Shown here in pieces: positions 12,115 through 22,460 of a stretch of DNA of 64,000 nucleotides. The notes beneath the pieces are model-generated. The model ran no database searches and had not been told where the DNA came from. It was given only the letters and a program-made list of their open reading frames with translations. Position 1 is the stretch's first letter. Every line of letters begins with the position of its first letter. The position numbers and the translations under genes are program-made. The DNA is from Theocolax elegans (Eukaryota > Arthropoda > Insecta > Hymenoptera > Cerocephalidae), in contig CM047427.1 in assembly GCA_026168455.1 (NCBI GenBank), positions 37,886,905-37,950,904 on the forward strand, in the 5' to 3' direction.

Positions 12115-12656
12115 TTACAAAAAAAATGGGAAGTCCCAAAAACTTGACCATGGTAGTCACATGCTTTTGGGGTCGCTGATTCCGAATTCGAGATTAGTTT
12201 AACCACATCAGGTCTTGGTCGAGGTCATTTCAAGGTGAAATGTACAAAATTAGCAGTAACTAAGGTTTAACCAGTGAATACATATGTTTTTGAGGTCGCT
12301 GAATTCGAATCCGAGGTCCACTTGACCGTATCACCTCAGGGTCAAGGTCATATCCTGAGTCCTTAAGGGTCTAGGGTTTAAGGGTTTAAGGGTATAGGGT
12401 TTAGAGGTTTAGAGTTTAGGCTCAGGACATGACCTTCAGGTGATGGGGTCAAGTGGACCTCGGATTCGAATTCAGCGACCTCAAAAACATATGTATTTAC
12501 TGGTTAAACCTTGGTACTGCTAATTTTGTACATTTCACCTTGAAATGACCTCGACCAAGATCTGATGGGGTTACACTGATCCCCAATTCGGAATCAGCGA
12601 CCCCAAAAGCATATGACTACCATGGTCAAGTTTTTGGGACTTTCAATTATTTTTGT
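12115..12656. mobile_element. foldback element (family B) with telomere-like core
   Basis: A 542-bp inverted repeat with arms of about 240 bp. The left arm begins near gtcccaaaaacttgaccatg and the right arm ends near catggtcaagtttttgggac. Each arm carries the words cagcgacctcaaaaacat (or its complement) and gaccttgacc-type steps. The unpaired centre (about 12360-12420) is a degenerate run of tagggttta/aagggttta units. The same arm words recur as partial copies at 22690-22800, 26260-26400 and 55800-55880. Confidence 0.88.
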
Positions 12657-12719
12657 GGGGCTGTGTAATATGAAATCAAATAAAATTATTACTTTTATAT
12701 GTAATACTGATTTTGACGA

Positions 12720-13830
12720 AAATTAAATAGAAGAGAGTTACATAGGTGAATTAAAATTAATTTGTAAATATTGCAATGCAAAACACTTTCTATTTGAATT
12801 AACGGCAGATAAAAATTCAAAAATTGTTGTAAAGGAAAAGTAAAATTACTTACAGATGTTGACGAACTTAACGAAATGAAATGACAATGGGAAATTATGC
12901 TGTCAGTAAAGACTTTATGAAAAATATTAGATCGTGTAATAATTCATTTGCTTTTGTTAGCTTTGGTGCTTCAGTACAGAATCTTCTTGCATCTAAAGGT
13001 TTATCAATAATATGCAATGCTTAATTAATAATCAAAATTATCACAATGCTTACACATTGCATCCCAATGATCAACAAAAAAAATATGGTCAATTATTTAT
13101 CATAGATAATGAAGAAAATATCCAAACGAGAATAGAAAGTAATAAAAAATGTACTATGTAAGTGTTAAAAAAATTTGATAATATTTTAAGAAAAATGAAT
13201 CCTTACTTTCATGCTTACAAAATTATGCATGAAGTCGAAACTGAAGAAAATCTTTGATACCGGAAAAAGGCATTGTACCAAAGAATGTAAAAATGATGAT
13301 CCAGAAATGATTAACAAAAAATCATCGTTATAACATTTCGACATCCAATGAAGTGGCTGTTGTTTTTGTCGCTGAAGCTGGTGAAACTTCAATTGTAAGA
13401 GACATTTGCATTTTTTCAAAACAGAAGAACCTACAGACCTGATGGACTATTTTCAAACAAAAAAAAAGGAAAACGATGAAAACATAACTAAAATCGGAAA
13501 ATTGTAATTTTGTCATTAACTTTTATCGTCCACTTTTAAGTCCACGATCATTGCATCAACATTTTATACATACAATGGTTTTAATACAAACATACGGAAA
13601 ACCAGATTTATTTATTACAATGACGTGCAATCCAAAATGAAGAGAAATATTCGAAAATATAGGTAACAATGAAGAAGTTATAAATTAACCAAATATTGTA
13701 GTGAAAATATTTCTTAAAAAACTAAAAAAATTAAAAAAAGAAATTTTACAAAAAATATTTTTAGTAAATCTTTAGCATACACTTATGTTATTGAATTTCA
13801 AAAAAGAGGATTGCACATGTACATATATCG
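12720..13830 (+). pseudogene. older Helitron copy, 5' part (Rep region), split
   Basis: Heavily decayed but colinear with the Helitron at 876-2250. It holds CKYCNAKHFLFELT near 12757 and NCCKGKVKLL near 12820. It continues with NSFAFVSFGAS near 12945 and NAYTLHPNDQQKKYGQLF near 13045. Then KPDLFITMTCNPK lies near 13600 and VIEFQKRGLHMY near 13785-13825. The homology stops within the HUH motif at about 13828, and the next expected residues resume at 21760. Many stops and frameshifts. It is more diverged than the first copy, so it is either older or a different family. Confidence 0.85.
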
Positions 13831-14593
13831 GAGTTCTCCTGCTCTTCGTAGAGACAGGTGGTTTTTTACATAAGCTTCGTTTGTATTGTATTTTCTATTA
13901 AGCTATGTTAGTTCTCGTAATCTCTGTGTGTGCTTAAATTGTTTCTCGAAGGTTCAGCATTACTATTATCTATTCATTATGGGCATTCTACTCATCTTAA
14001 ATTTCCAAGAAGAGTCAAATTAAAAAAGGTATTTACGCATATTAGTGAAAGTTTCTCGTTTAGGCGGATTCTTCCGATGCTCTGCGCATGCGTGGCGAAA
14101 ATTTTCGCGGGACAATATACGAGTGTGATTAGTAGGTGTATGAATGTATAGATAGTAAGTGAGTTAGTGCCCCCTTCCTAATTGATTGCGTGATATTTCT
14201 GACACTTGTTTTACCACTCTGTACTTATCACTACATTTCTCTCTATTAACCGAATCAACGCTAGTTTTGGCGAAAGACCAAGTAACTACGCAACTTCGTA
14301 ATCCCTCTCTCCTACTGTATCTTCCTTCTCTCTCGGTCTCACTGTTAACATTGAGAATTTAAATTTGGCTTGACAGTATCCGCAGACGTATGTATACTGT
14401 TTTCTCGGACAGGGACTTTTAATTTAAGTGGTGCATTTTTTATGTTTATGGTATAATAGATAAATTAATTAAATTAAATAAAGTAATTCAAAATTCTTTT
14501 AAGTCTATATTAATTATAATGTAAATAGTCAAAGTTATAGTATTATTAATGATTTGTTTTTACATATCTATCGTATAACTTGAATATACCTGA
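13831..14593. other. start of the DNA inserted in Helitron copy 2
   Basis: Non-coding, beginning just after the broken HUH motif. Less AT-rich than the flanks, with no protein or terminal repeat I can name. Confidence 0.45.
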
Positions 14594-14980
14594 ATGTCAG
14601 GGAGCACTCGCTATAAGTGTATAAAGAGCATTACGCCTAATACAACTTTAAGTTTTCAGAGTCCAAAAAACTCTTCATTATCAGGAATGTACTCTCCAAT
14701 ATTTTTTTTGGGTAGCCCTGGAGTATCGAATACGAATGATTTTCTGTTATCATGTGCTGAGGTAAGAGAATGGCGTACGAAATTGTTAAAGCATGAATCT
14801 GCATTTAACAAATTTATAGCTTCTTCGAAGGATATTGTTGACAATAAATCCCTTCTACAATACTTTTTTACTTGCTACCAAACAGCATTTAATTCTCTAG
14901 TTACGGCTTTTATGAAATTGGCATGTAATCAAAAGAGGTTAATGGAGGGGACTAGAAGAGTAAATGAAAACATTTCATGA
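14594..14980 (+). CDS. hypothetical 128-residue ORF
   Basis: An intact ATG-started frame of 128 codons ending in TGA. The product is Ser/Asn/Lys-rich in its first third. It then has a probably helical region (CAEVREWRTKLLKHESAF to FFTCYQTAFNSLVTAFMKL). There is no signal peptide or membrane segment. I do not recognise the family. It lies in the insertion that splits Helitron copy 2, so it may be a short gag-like ORF or an exon of a mobile element, or a chance frame. A weakly compatible continuation (LPTESDGYIITLNEHSM) is readable near 15020-15070. Confidence 0.3.
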   Translation: MSGSTRYKCIKSITPNTTLSFQSPKNSSLSGMYSPIFFLGSPGVSNTNDFLLSCAEVREWRTKLLKHESAFNKFIASSKDIVDNKSLLQYFFTCYQTAFNSLVTAFMKLACNQKRLMEGTRRVNENIS

Positions 14981-15792
14981 ATAATTAAATGGGCTTAAGG
15001 GGGTGCCATACTAGATTATTACCGACCGAGTCAGATGGATACATTATTACACTTAATGAACATAGTATGGTTTTATTTGCAAAACGCAAATACAGAAGCA
15101 CTAGATAAACACATAATACGCATTTATACGAAGTTTGAAGTCAATATGTGAAGGACACCTTAAAAAAACAATAGTTATTTTTCCGTGCAGAAATTTTTTA
15201 GGGTCTCCTTTTTGTATTGATATGGAACTTTGTATTTGGGTATTTGGGTTCTGTATTTGGGTTTTACATAATATTGACAAAATATAAATAGTTTATATTA
15301 TTAATAAAGTTTTCTTAGTACCAATTTCGCCGCTAGAGTGCGAGACACGCTTTGTCTCTACTTGGTATTGTATATTTAGCGTGGAAGCAAATGCGCAAAT
15401 AATTGTAGCAGTATGGCGTTAAATACCATAATACATATACCGGCCTTATATCAATAGAAGACATATAATAAAAGTCGTGCTTATGCATTGCAGAATGACG
15501 ACATTATTAGATTATTTAATCGGGGAAACAAAGGAAAACAAATACGATAAAAAAGCAAAATATTGTTATTTAGATGTCACGACTGCCTTGCATGCTCGCA
15601 TCTCTCTCCCACTCTCCCTCTATCAATCACTCGCTCTGCTCATCTCTGTCCCTCTCTCTATATATATATATATCTCGCTATACCAGAGTACGTACGCGCA
15701 TGTGCACGTGCAATTTTCCGATAACTAGTGACGAACTTCTCGCGGCTCTTGTGCCGTTGCAGGAATACCAAGTTTTCTCGGTACTGAAAACA
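14981..15792. other. non-coding; pyrimidine-rich patch
   Basis: No gene supported. 15595-15665 is TC-rich (ctctctcccactctccctct-type) and leads into a short TA repeat. Confidence 0.5.
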
Positions 15793-16263
15793 TGAAAAAT
15801 TGTCAGCTAGAGGCCTACGCGGCCGGCTCGCGCGTCGATTCGTCGAGTTAGCCGGTTTTTCTATATTGATAAATTACAAATATTATTCATATTCATTATT
15901 TACTAATAAATATTATTTATTCATAATTGAATTAGTAATTATATTAGTTAAAACAAAAAAAATAACAAATAAATAAAGGCATTTAAAAAAAGCGAAAATA
16001 AAAACAAAAAATAATAATTAAATCCGTTTTGAAATGCGAAAAATTACAAATAATGTTAATATTGTTTATTTAATAAAAATAATAATTATACATGGTAGTT
16101 GTTACGTCTTGACTGATTAATTTAGGACAATAATTCAGTAGATTGCAGGAAAAGACTAAATTATTAAGTCTCAATCGAATGATTGAATAGTAATAAATTA
16201 ATATATAAACGTGAAGTAATTAATAACAAAAAATAACACTTTATTGTTCACGAATATATATAT

Positions 16264-17121
16264 GGGCTATTTCACGTCAAGTGTACGATGAAAATTTTAA
16301 ATCGCTCCAAAATTTGAAAACAGGCTGGAAATATCTTCCAGAAGATAGAAAAAAAATTTTAGGTGTTAAAAATAATTTGCCCAAGAGTTATTCGACCACG
16401 AAAAATGGAAATTTTTCAATTTTTTTTAGAAAAATTGCTATTTCTAAAGCCATTTATCTGAAAATCTTACTTCTAAACTTTTGTTTAGAATAATCTTTAG
16501 AACTTATCTACCCTGGTTTCAATTATTAATTTTAAAATCTCGTAGAAATAGGACACCCGGAAATAATGATTATCAAAGAAAGGCGACCACGCCACGATCG
16601 ATTTTGATCTATCACCGCTCAAAAGATCACATTTTTCGAATACAATCACTAATTTTCATGTATTTTAGGGCATAACTTACACCAGAGGTCTTGTCCAATA
16701 ATCTAACTCAAGCCATTCGAAAGCTCTAGAAAAATGTGATCTTTTGGGTGGTGTTAGATCAAAATTGATTGTGGCGTGGTCGCCTTTTTTTTATATTCAA
16801 TATTTCCGGGAGTTCTATTTCTTCGATATTTTAAAATTAGGAATTGTAACCCCGGTAGATATGTTCTAAAGATTATTTTCAACAAAAGTTGTCTATAATG
16901 TTTTCTCAAAAAATCAATAGATTTTGAGATAAATGGCTTTAAAAATAGTAATTTTTCTAAAAAATTGAGAAATTTCCATTTTTTATGGTAGAATAACTCG
17001 TAGGCAAATTATTTTCAGTACCTAAAATTTTTTTTCTATCTTCTGGAAGATATTTCCAGCCTGTTTTCAAATTTTGGAGCGATTTAAAATTTTCATCGTA
17101 CCACTTGACGTGAAATAGCCC
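16264..17121. mobile_element. long palindromic foldback element (family A, copy 2)
   Basis: An 858-bp near-perfect inverted repeat beginning GGGCTATTTCACGTCAAGTG and ending CACTTGACGTGAAATAGCCC, with TA repeats on both sides. Its ends and internal order (the gaaaattttaaat block, then an agaaaaaaattttaggt block, then the ttattc block) parallel those of 5640-6579. Sequence identity between the copies is only partial, so they are separate subfamilies. It is inserted in the 585-bp repeat array. Confidence 0.92.
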
Positions 17122-18041
17122 ATATATATATAGATTAAGAAATACAAATATATTGAATACTTATTTAGATTTCTTGCTCGTGGTCAAAAAAAAAGGAAGG
17201 AAGAATATTCAACTGATCGCGGTCGTGGCGGATGAGCAAATAACTTTCCTTGTAGATGCTACACAATCAATAACTTAAAAACTACGCCTAATGTACGTCG
17301 ACGATCGCTTACAGTGCGTTCATCGGTTGGCGAAAACTGCAGGTTTTCAGTTTTATGCTAAACCGTGAGAACGCTCGCAATACGTTCGTTAGTCGTCGAA
17401 AATGCAACTCTTCATTTTAGACTTTTACGTAAGTTTGGATTCGACTGCGCCGGATGTATACCAGACGTAACTGGATCCATTTTGTGTATGAAAAATCATC
17501 TTCTTTATTAATATTCAATAAACTAATTTATTAGTATCATCAGGACGTAGCAGTAATTGTTTATGCAAATCCACACATTCATAGAATTTAGGTAAACTCG
17601 AAAAAGACAAACAAAAATCAAGCTCGTATAAAACCGTTAAAAATTGTCAGTTGGAGGCCTAAGTGGCCGGCTCGCATCGAGTTAGCCGGCCGCGTAGGTT
17701 ATATCGTTAGTGTGTATGTTAGAAATAATTTTTCCGGGGGATTAACTCGATTTAAATATCTCTCGTTTGACTGAACAAAGTAGCAATTGGATTTTCTATA
17801 TTGACAAATTACAAACATTATTCATATTTATTATTTACTCTTAAATATTATTTATTCATAATTGAATTAGTAATTACATTAGTTAAAACAAAAAAATAAC
17901 GAATAAATAAAGACATTTCGAAAAGCGAAAATGACAAAAATGTTTAGATTGCTTATTTAATAAAAAAATTATTATTTTACTTGGTTATTGTTTAACAAAA
18001 AACCAGATATCTATAGACTTTAGATATATTTTTAAAAACGA

Positions 18042-18491
18042 CCGACGCGGTGGCGGAGTGGCGGAGACGCACCTCGGCCGGTCACGGAAGTTAAGCAGTA
18101 TTGAGCGCGGTACCCAAGTGGATGGGTGACGTTCTCGGTCGCTTGGCTTTCGTGGCGGGTTAGGTGTTTTTTCACACTTCACAACGTGAGCGGGAGCTGT
18201 GAAACATTCGGTTTCGGTGTCAAGGCCTACGCAATGTGACTTTGACACCCAAAAAGAATGTTTCGAATACACCGGCCATCTCGGGTGAGGTTTTCCCTGC
18301 TTCACAGGTTTCTCTCATCCACGGGCATAACCCCGGGCGAATGCGAGATGGTGGGGTTTTTAAGGGAGGGATAAAGCACCCACACATGGGTGGTAGGTGG
18401 ACACCGTTAAAGTCCCCCAGGGGATAAACGGTAGGAAGTGCCAGGAAAAAAGAGGGCACAAAAACAAGAATAAAAAAAAATATATATATAT
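18042..18491 (+). mobile_element. 5S rRNA-derived SINE with 18-bp target duplication
   Basis: The head resembles 5S rRNA, including its internal Pol III promoter: gaagttaagca near 18087 and ggatgggtgac near 18119, followed by cttggct. The body continues about 300 bp and ends in an A-rich tail. It is flanked by identical 18-bp copies of atatatttttaaaaacga at 18024-18041 and 18492-18509. The same 18 bp occurs once, without insertion, at the matching point of the neighbouring 585-bp unit (19077-19094). That is a paralogous empty site and fixes both boundaries. Open frames across it are incidental. Confidence 0.92.
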
Positions 18492-19380
18492 ATATATTTT
18501 TAAAAACGAAAACAAAAAATAATAATTAAATGCGTTTTGAAATGCGGAAAATTATATATAATGTTAATATTGTTTATTTAATAAAAATAATAATTATACA
18601 TGGTTATTGCTTATGCAAAACCACACATTCATAAAACTCGAAAAAGGCAAACATAAATCAAGCTCGTTTAAAAACGCGAAAATTTGTCAGCTGGAGGCCT
18701 AGGCGGTCGGCTCGCGCGCGGAGACGTCGAGTTAGCTAGCCGCGTAGGCTATATTCGTTGGTGTGTAAGGCTTGAAATCGTTTTTCCCGGGGATTAACTC
18801 GATTTAAATATCTCTCGTTTGACTGATCAAAGTAGCAATGGATTTTTCTATAATGATAAATTACAAATATTATATATATTCATTATTTACTAATAAATAT
18901 TACTTTTTCATAATTTAATTAGTAATTATATTAGTTGAAACAAAAAAAATGACGAATAAATAAAGGCATTTAAAAAAGAGAAAATGACAAAAATGATTAG
19001 ATTGCTTATTTAATAAAAAAATAATTATTTCACTTGGTTATTGTTTAACACAAAACCAGATATCTATAGACTTTAGATATATTTTTAAAAACGAAAACAA
19101 AAAATAATAATTAAATCCGTTTTGAAATGCGAAAAATTACAAATAATGTTAATATTGTTTATTTAATAAAAATAATAATTATACATGGTTATTGCGTGTG
19201 CAAAACCACACATTCATAGACTTTAGGTAAACTCGAAAAAGGCAAATAAAACTCAAGCTCGTTTAAAAACTCGAAAAATTGTCACCTGGAGGCCTAGGCG
19301 GCCGGCTCGCGCGTCGTGTCGTCGAATTGGCCGGCTGCGTAGGCTATATACGTCGTTATGTGAGGTTGAGTGTCGCATAA

Positions 19381-20269
19381 TTTAAAAAATTTCACGTATT
19401 ATTTATATTATTTAATAATAATAGTTTTTAATTAATTCTGATATTTATTTAGTAGATTGCTATTCATTAATGGAAGCTATAAAAATTAGTAAAAATTAAT
19501 AAGAAATCATGGCCTTTTATCAAGACGTGAGTGTCGACAGAACGGGCCGCGTCAGTTTCTCGTTCGACCAGAGTCCATGCACGCATGCGCAGTTGTGCTT
19601 CCCGCGTCGATACTAGTGAGGTTCACGTTGCTCGTGACCGGTTCAGTTGGATAACAAAACGGCTTGTAAACATTGTTGTGTTTTTTCGTGAGCACTGTGG
19701 TATATAGTGATCATTTCGATATACTGGATGTTGATTTTCCTGACTACATCAATGTTGGCGATTTCATGCAATGGCTCTTGTATAAAAATACCCAACTACC
19801 CAGTGTATCTATCTTGTGTGTGTGGCTATCTTGTAGGTGTGAAATTAACTGATTGACCGTAATTATGAGAGTTGTATTTACAGGTTAGGTTACTGTTTTT
19901 TCTCTTCGATTATTGCATTGATTATCTTCTATTTGTATGAATGATTAGTTCATGTAAAAAAACTTTTTAGGTACTTCCAGGTTAATGTCAAAGTGTAATC
20001 CCTAAAATTTGTACATCCCTGTCAGTGGTCGGATTAGGATTGAAGTTTAGTACATTCATAGAATCTTCCGCTAAGTGCAGACTGCGATGACAATGGATCC
20101 TTTATTTATCTACTGTCACTAGCCAACTAGTCCTGCATGTAACTACTGTTTGCGATGCCCACATCAACACCACCTAGCGCTTAGCTACGATGCCAATATA
20201 AATTTTTATTAAGTAGATTTGGATAAAATAAGGTAATTCACATAATGATTGCATTGAACAGCATATCAG
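19381..20269. other. non-coding, no recognisable feature
   Basis: Moderate GC around 19530-19650, otherwise AT-rich. I see no gene, RNA or element boundary. Confidence 0.45.
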
Positions 20270-20825
20270 ATGCAGAAAACGGATGCATGAAAAGCGTAGT
20301 AATACTGTCAAAAACGTTTTACTAATAGAAGTTAGTGAAAAAATTTCTTCGCAAAAATTTGAACTTGAAAAAATTTCCTGCATCGTCAGTGATTTAAAAA
20401 GCAACCAACGATTGTATAACATCGAATGAAAAATGTATAGCAGTAGTTGTCAAATTGATTATTGTAAAAATTTTTGTTTACAAATTCCTGAATCGTCTGC
20501 GTATTGAAATGCAGAAAACGATTGCATGAAAAATGTATAGCAGCAGTTGTCAAAATGATTATTGTAAAATTTTGTGGTAACTATTAGTGCACCGTCTGCC
20601 TAACAAAATGCAGAAAACGATTGCATAGAATGTGTATACATATAGCAATAGATGTTAAATTGATTATTGTAATAATTTTGGTTTCAAAATTCCTGCATCG
20701 TCTGCGTATCAAAATGCAGAAAACGATTGCATGGAAAGTGTATAGCAATTGTTGTCAAAAAGATTATTGTAAAATTTCTGATTAAAATATTCCTGCATCG
20801 TATGCATATTTTGTGTTAAATAATG
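20270..20825. repeat. irregular tandem repeat of about 100-106 bp
   Basis: A unit containing tgcagaaaacgattgcat, tgtatagcaatagttgtcaa and ttcctgcatcgtctgcgtat recurs. The word tgcagaaaac falls at 20271, 20510, 20609 and 20715. The last three copies are spaced 99 and 106 bp apart, and the region 20271-20510 holds partial, more diverged units. Non-coding. Confidence 0.8.
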
Positions 20826-21039
20826 CAATCTACAAAGGTTATTTGCGAATGAATATGATAGCTGGAATGTACTATTGGCGCCATCTACTGTGAGGTTATA
20901 AATTAATATAATTTTTCAACGGATAATGGCGCTACTAGTACATTACAGCTTACTACATTACCGACGCTTCGTCGATAGTTTTTTACTATGGCACCCCTTA
21001 AGAACTAGGACTATTATTAAATAACTCTAACACAAAAGC

Positions 21040-21756
21040 AGTATATAAAAAGTGATATACAAAGCCTTTAACGCTGGGGAACTAAAGTACGTATCTCAAC
21101 AGCTTGTACTGCGAGCAGACACGGCAATGAGAGTTGTAAGAATGGACCCATTGGAAATAAAGGAAGCTTTCTGCAAGTTGGGATCGAAGAGAAAATCTTT
21201 TTTGTCGGAGAATCCTAGAACATGGAATAAGCTCCCGATGGATATTAGATCATCTACGTCTTCTTCATGTGGATCATCAATTACTTGGATAAGTGCGTGA
21301 AACTATACCCAGAAAAACATTAAGATTTCATAGATTTAAATTTTTGAAAATTTTTTAAGAAATTGTATAAATTATATTTATTTTTATTTTTGATTATATT
21401 AATTCATCTATTGCATAATTATAAACTCAGTTTTATTTAAAATGAGTAAGCTTTAAGTGCTGTGATTTTATGGTTGGTTAATTGTTGTTGTTTAATTGTT
21501 ACTGAGAGACTTTACAATTCTTTTCAATCTTGCCTAAGGTTTTTTTATATGGTTTATTATTAAACCATTTTATTTGTACATGTTAATTATTACATTTCTT
21601 ACTATGTATATATATATATACATATTTACAAACTTTAATTCTTGCTTTTACATTTTAAAGCTGTTTATTGTAATTTCGCCAAAATCTTGATGTATCAAAA
21701 TAAAGCAATTTTCCTAGAGCGTTAAATAAAGCATTTTTCAAAACAAAAACAAAACA
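21040..21756 (+). pseudogene. possible 3' end of a non-LTR retrotransposon
   Basis: The frame at 21052-21300 ends with an NPRTWNKLPMDIRSST block that resembles the C-terminal WN.LP..iR motif of CR1/Jockey-type ORF2 proteins. It is followed by about 450 bp of AT-rich 3' sequence, AATAAA-type signals near 21697 and 21727, and an A-rich tail (caaaacaaaaacaaaacaaa) abutting Helitron sequence at about 21757. A 5'-truncated retrotransposon insertion would fit, but no RT motif is present. Confidence 0.4.
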
Positions 21757-22460
21757 AAATATGCTAATTTTTTTAAATAAAGAAGATAAGTTTTCTAATA
21801 TCGAAAAAATTGATGAAATTGTTAGTGCAGAAATTCCTGACAAATTACAGTATCCTCAAGTATATGAATTAGTTAAAAACTTTATGATTCACGGCCCTTG
21901 TGGAATACAAAATATAAATTCACCATGTATGGATATAGATAAAAAAATGCACAAAAATTTTCCAAAACAATTTAACGAAAATACGACTTTTACATCAGGC
22001 TATCCAAAATATTCATATTTATTAATAAAATTTAGTCATATTAATGTTGAAATATGCTCAATAGTATAATGTGTAAAATGCTTGTTTAAATACTGTTATA
22101 ATGGTCTTTATTGTGCAATAATAGAATTTTCAACAAATAGTAATGCAAATACTGATTTAACAGATAATTGATAAATAAGCAAATATAGATGTATTAAATT
22201 TTGATGAAATAAAACATTACAAGGATACGCGTTACTTGAGTGCTCAAGCAATGTATCGTTTAAATGAATACGAAATGAATGAACTGGCACACACTATTTG
22301 TAAATTAGCTGTACACAATGAAAATGAGCAGCACGTATATTTTAATGAAGCAAAAATATGAAGTAAAAATAAAATTTTAAATAAAAATAATAAAACTACT
22401 TTGACCGTATGGTGTAAATTAAATCAAGAAAATAAAAATGCAAATTAATGTTTATAAAAA
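21757..22460 (+). pseudogene. older Helitron copy, 3' part of the Rep region and linker
   Basis: This continues copy 2 from where it broke at 13828. It resumes right after the HUH motif and reads KIDEIVSAEIPD, IHGPCGIQNINSPCM and HINVEICSIV, all colinear with the first Helitron at 2240-2640. It retains the tyrosine region (CVKCLFKYCYNGLYCAIIEF, about 22070-22130) that is deleted in copy 1. The linker RYLSAQAMYRLNEYEMNEL lies near 22230. It fades after about 22460, and no helicase follows. Confidence 0.85.

Larger units (their letters stand above)
15793..19380. repeat. 585-bp repeat array, interrupted by two insertions
   Basis: At least four copies of a unit share a GC-rich block (gtcagctggaggcctaggcg followed by gccggctcgcgcg) at 15799, 17646, 18694 and 19286. 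Between the last two the spacing is 592 bp. Between 17646 and 18694 it is 1048 bp, or about 580 bp after removing the SINE and its duplicated target. The first interval is 1847 bp and contains the palindrome at 16264-17121. The rest of each unit is AT-rich with shared words such as aacaaaaaataataattaaa. It encodes nothing. It could be a satellite or a non-coding mobile element that duplicated in tandem. Confidence 0.85.

Noticed and set aside
12360..12420. A true telomere
   Set aside because: The repeats are degenerate and few, and lie in the centre of a foldback element with sequence continuing on both sides.
18220..18459. Opposed frames of 60-106 codons across the SINE
   Set aside because: They lie inside a 5S-derived SINE whose boundaries are fixed by target duplications; chance frames in GC-rich sequence.
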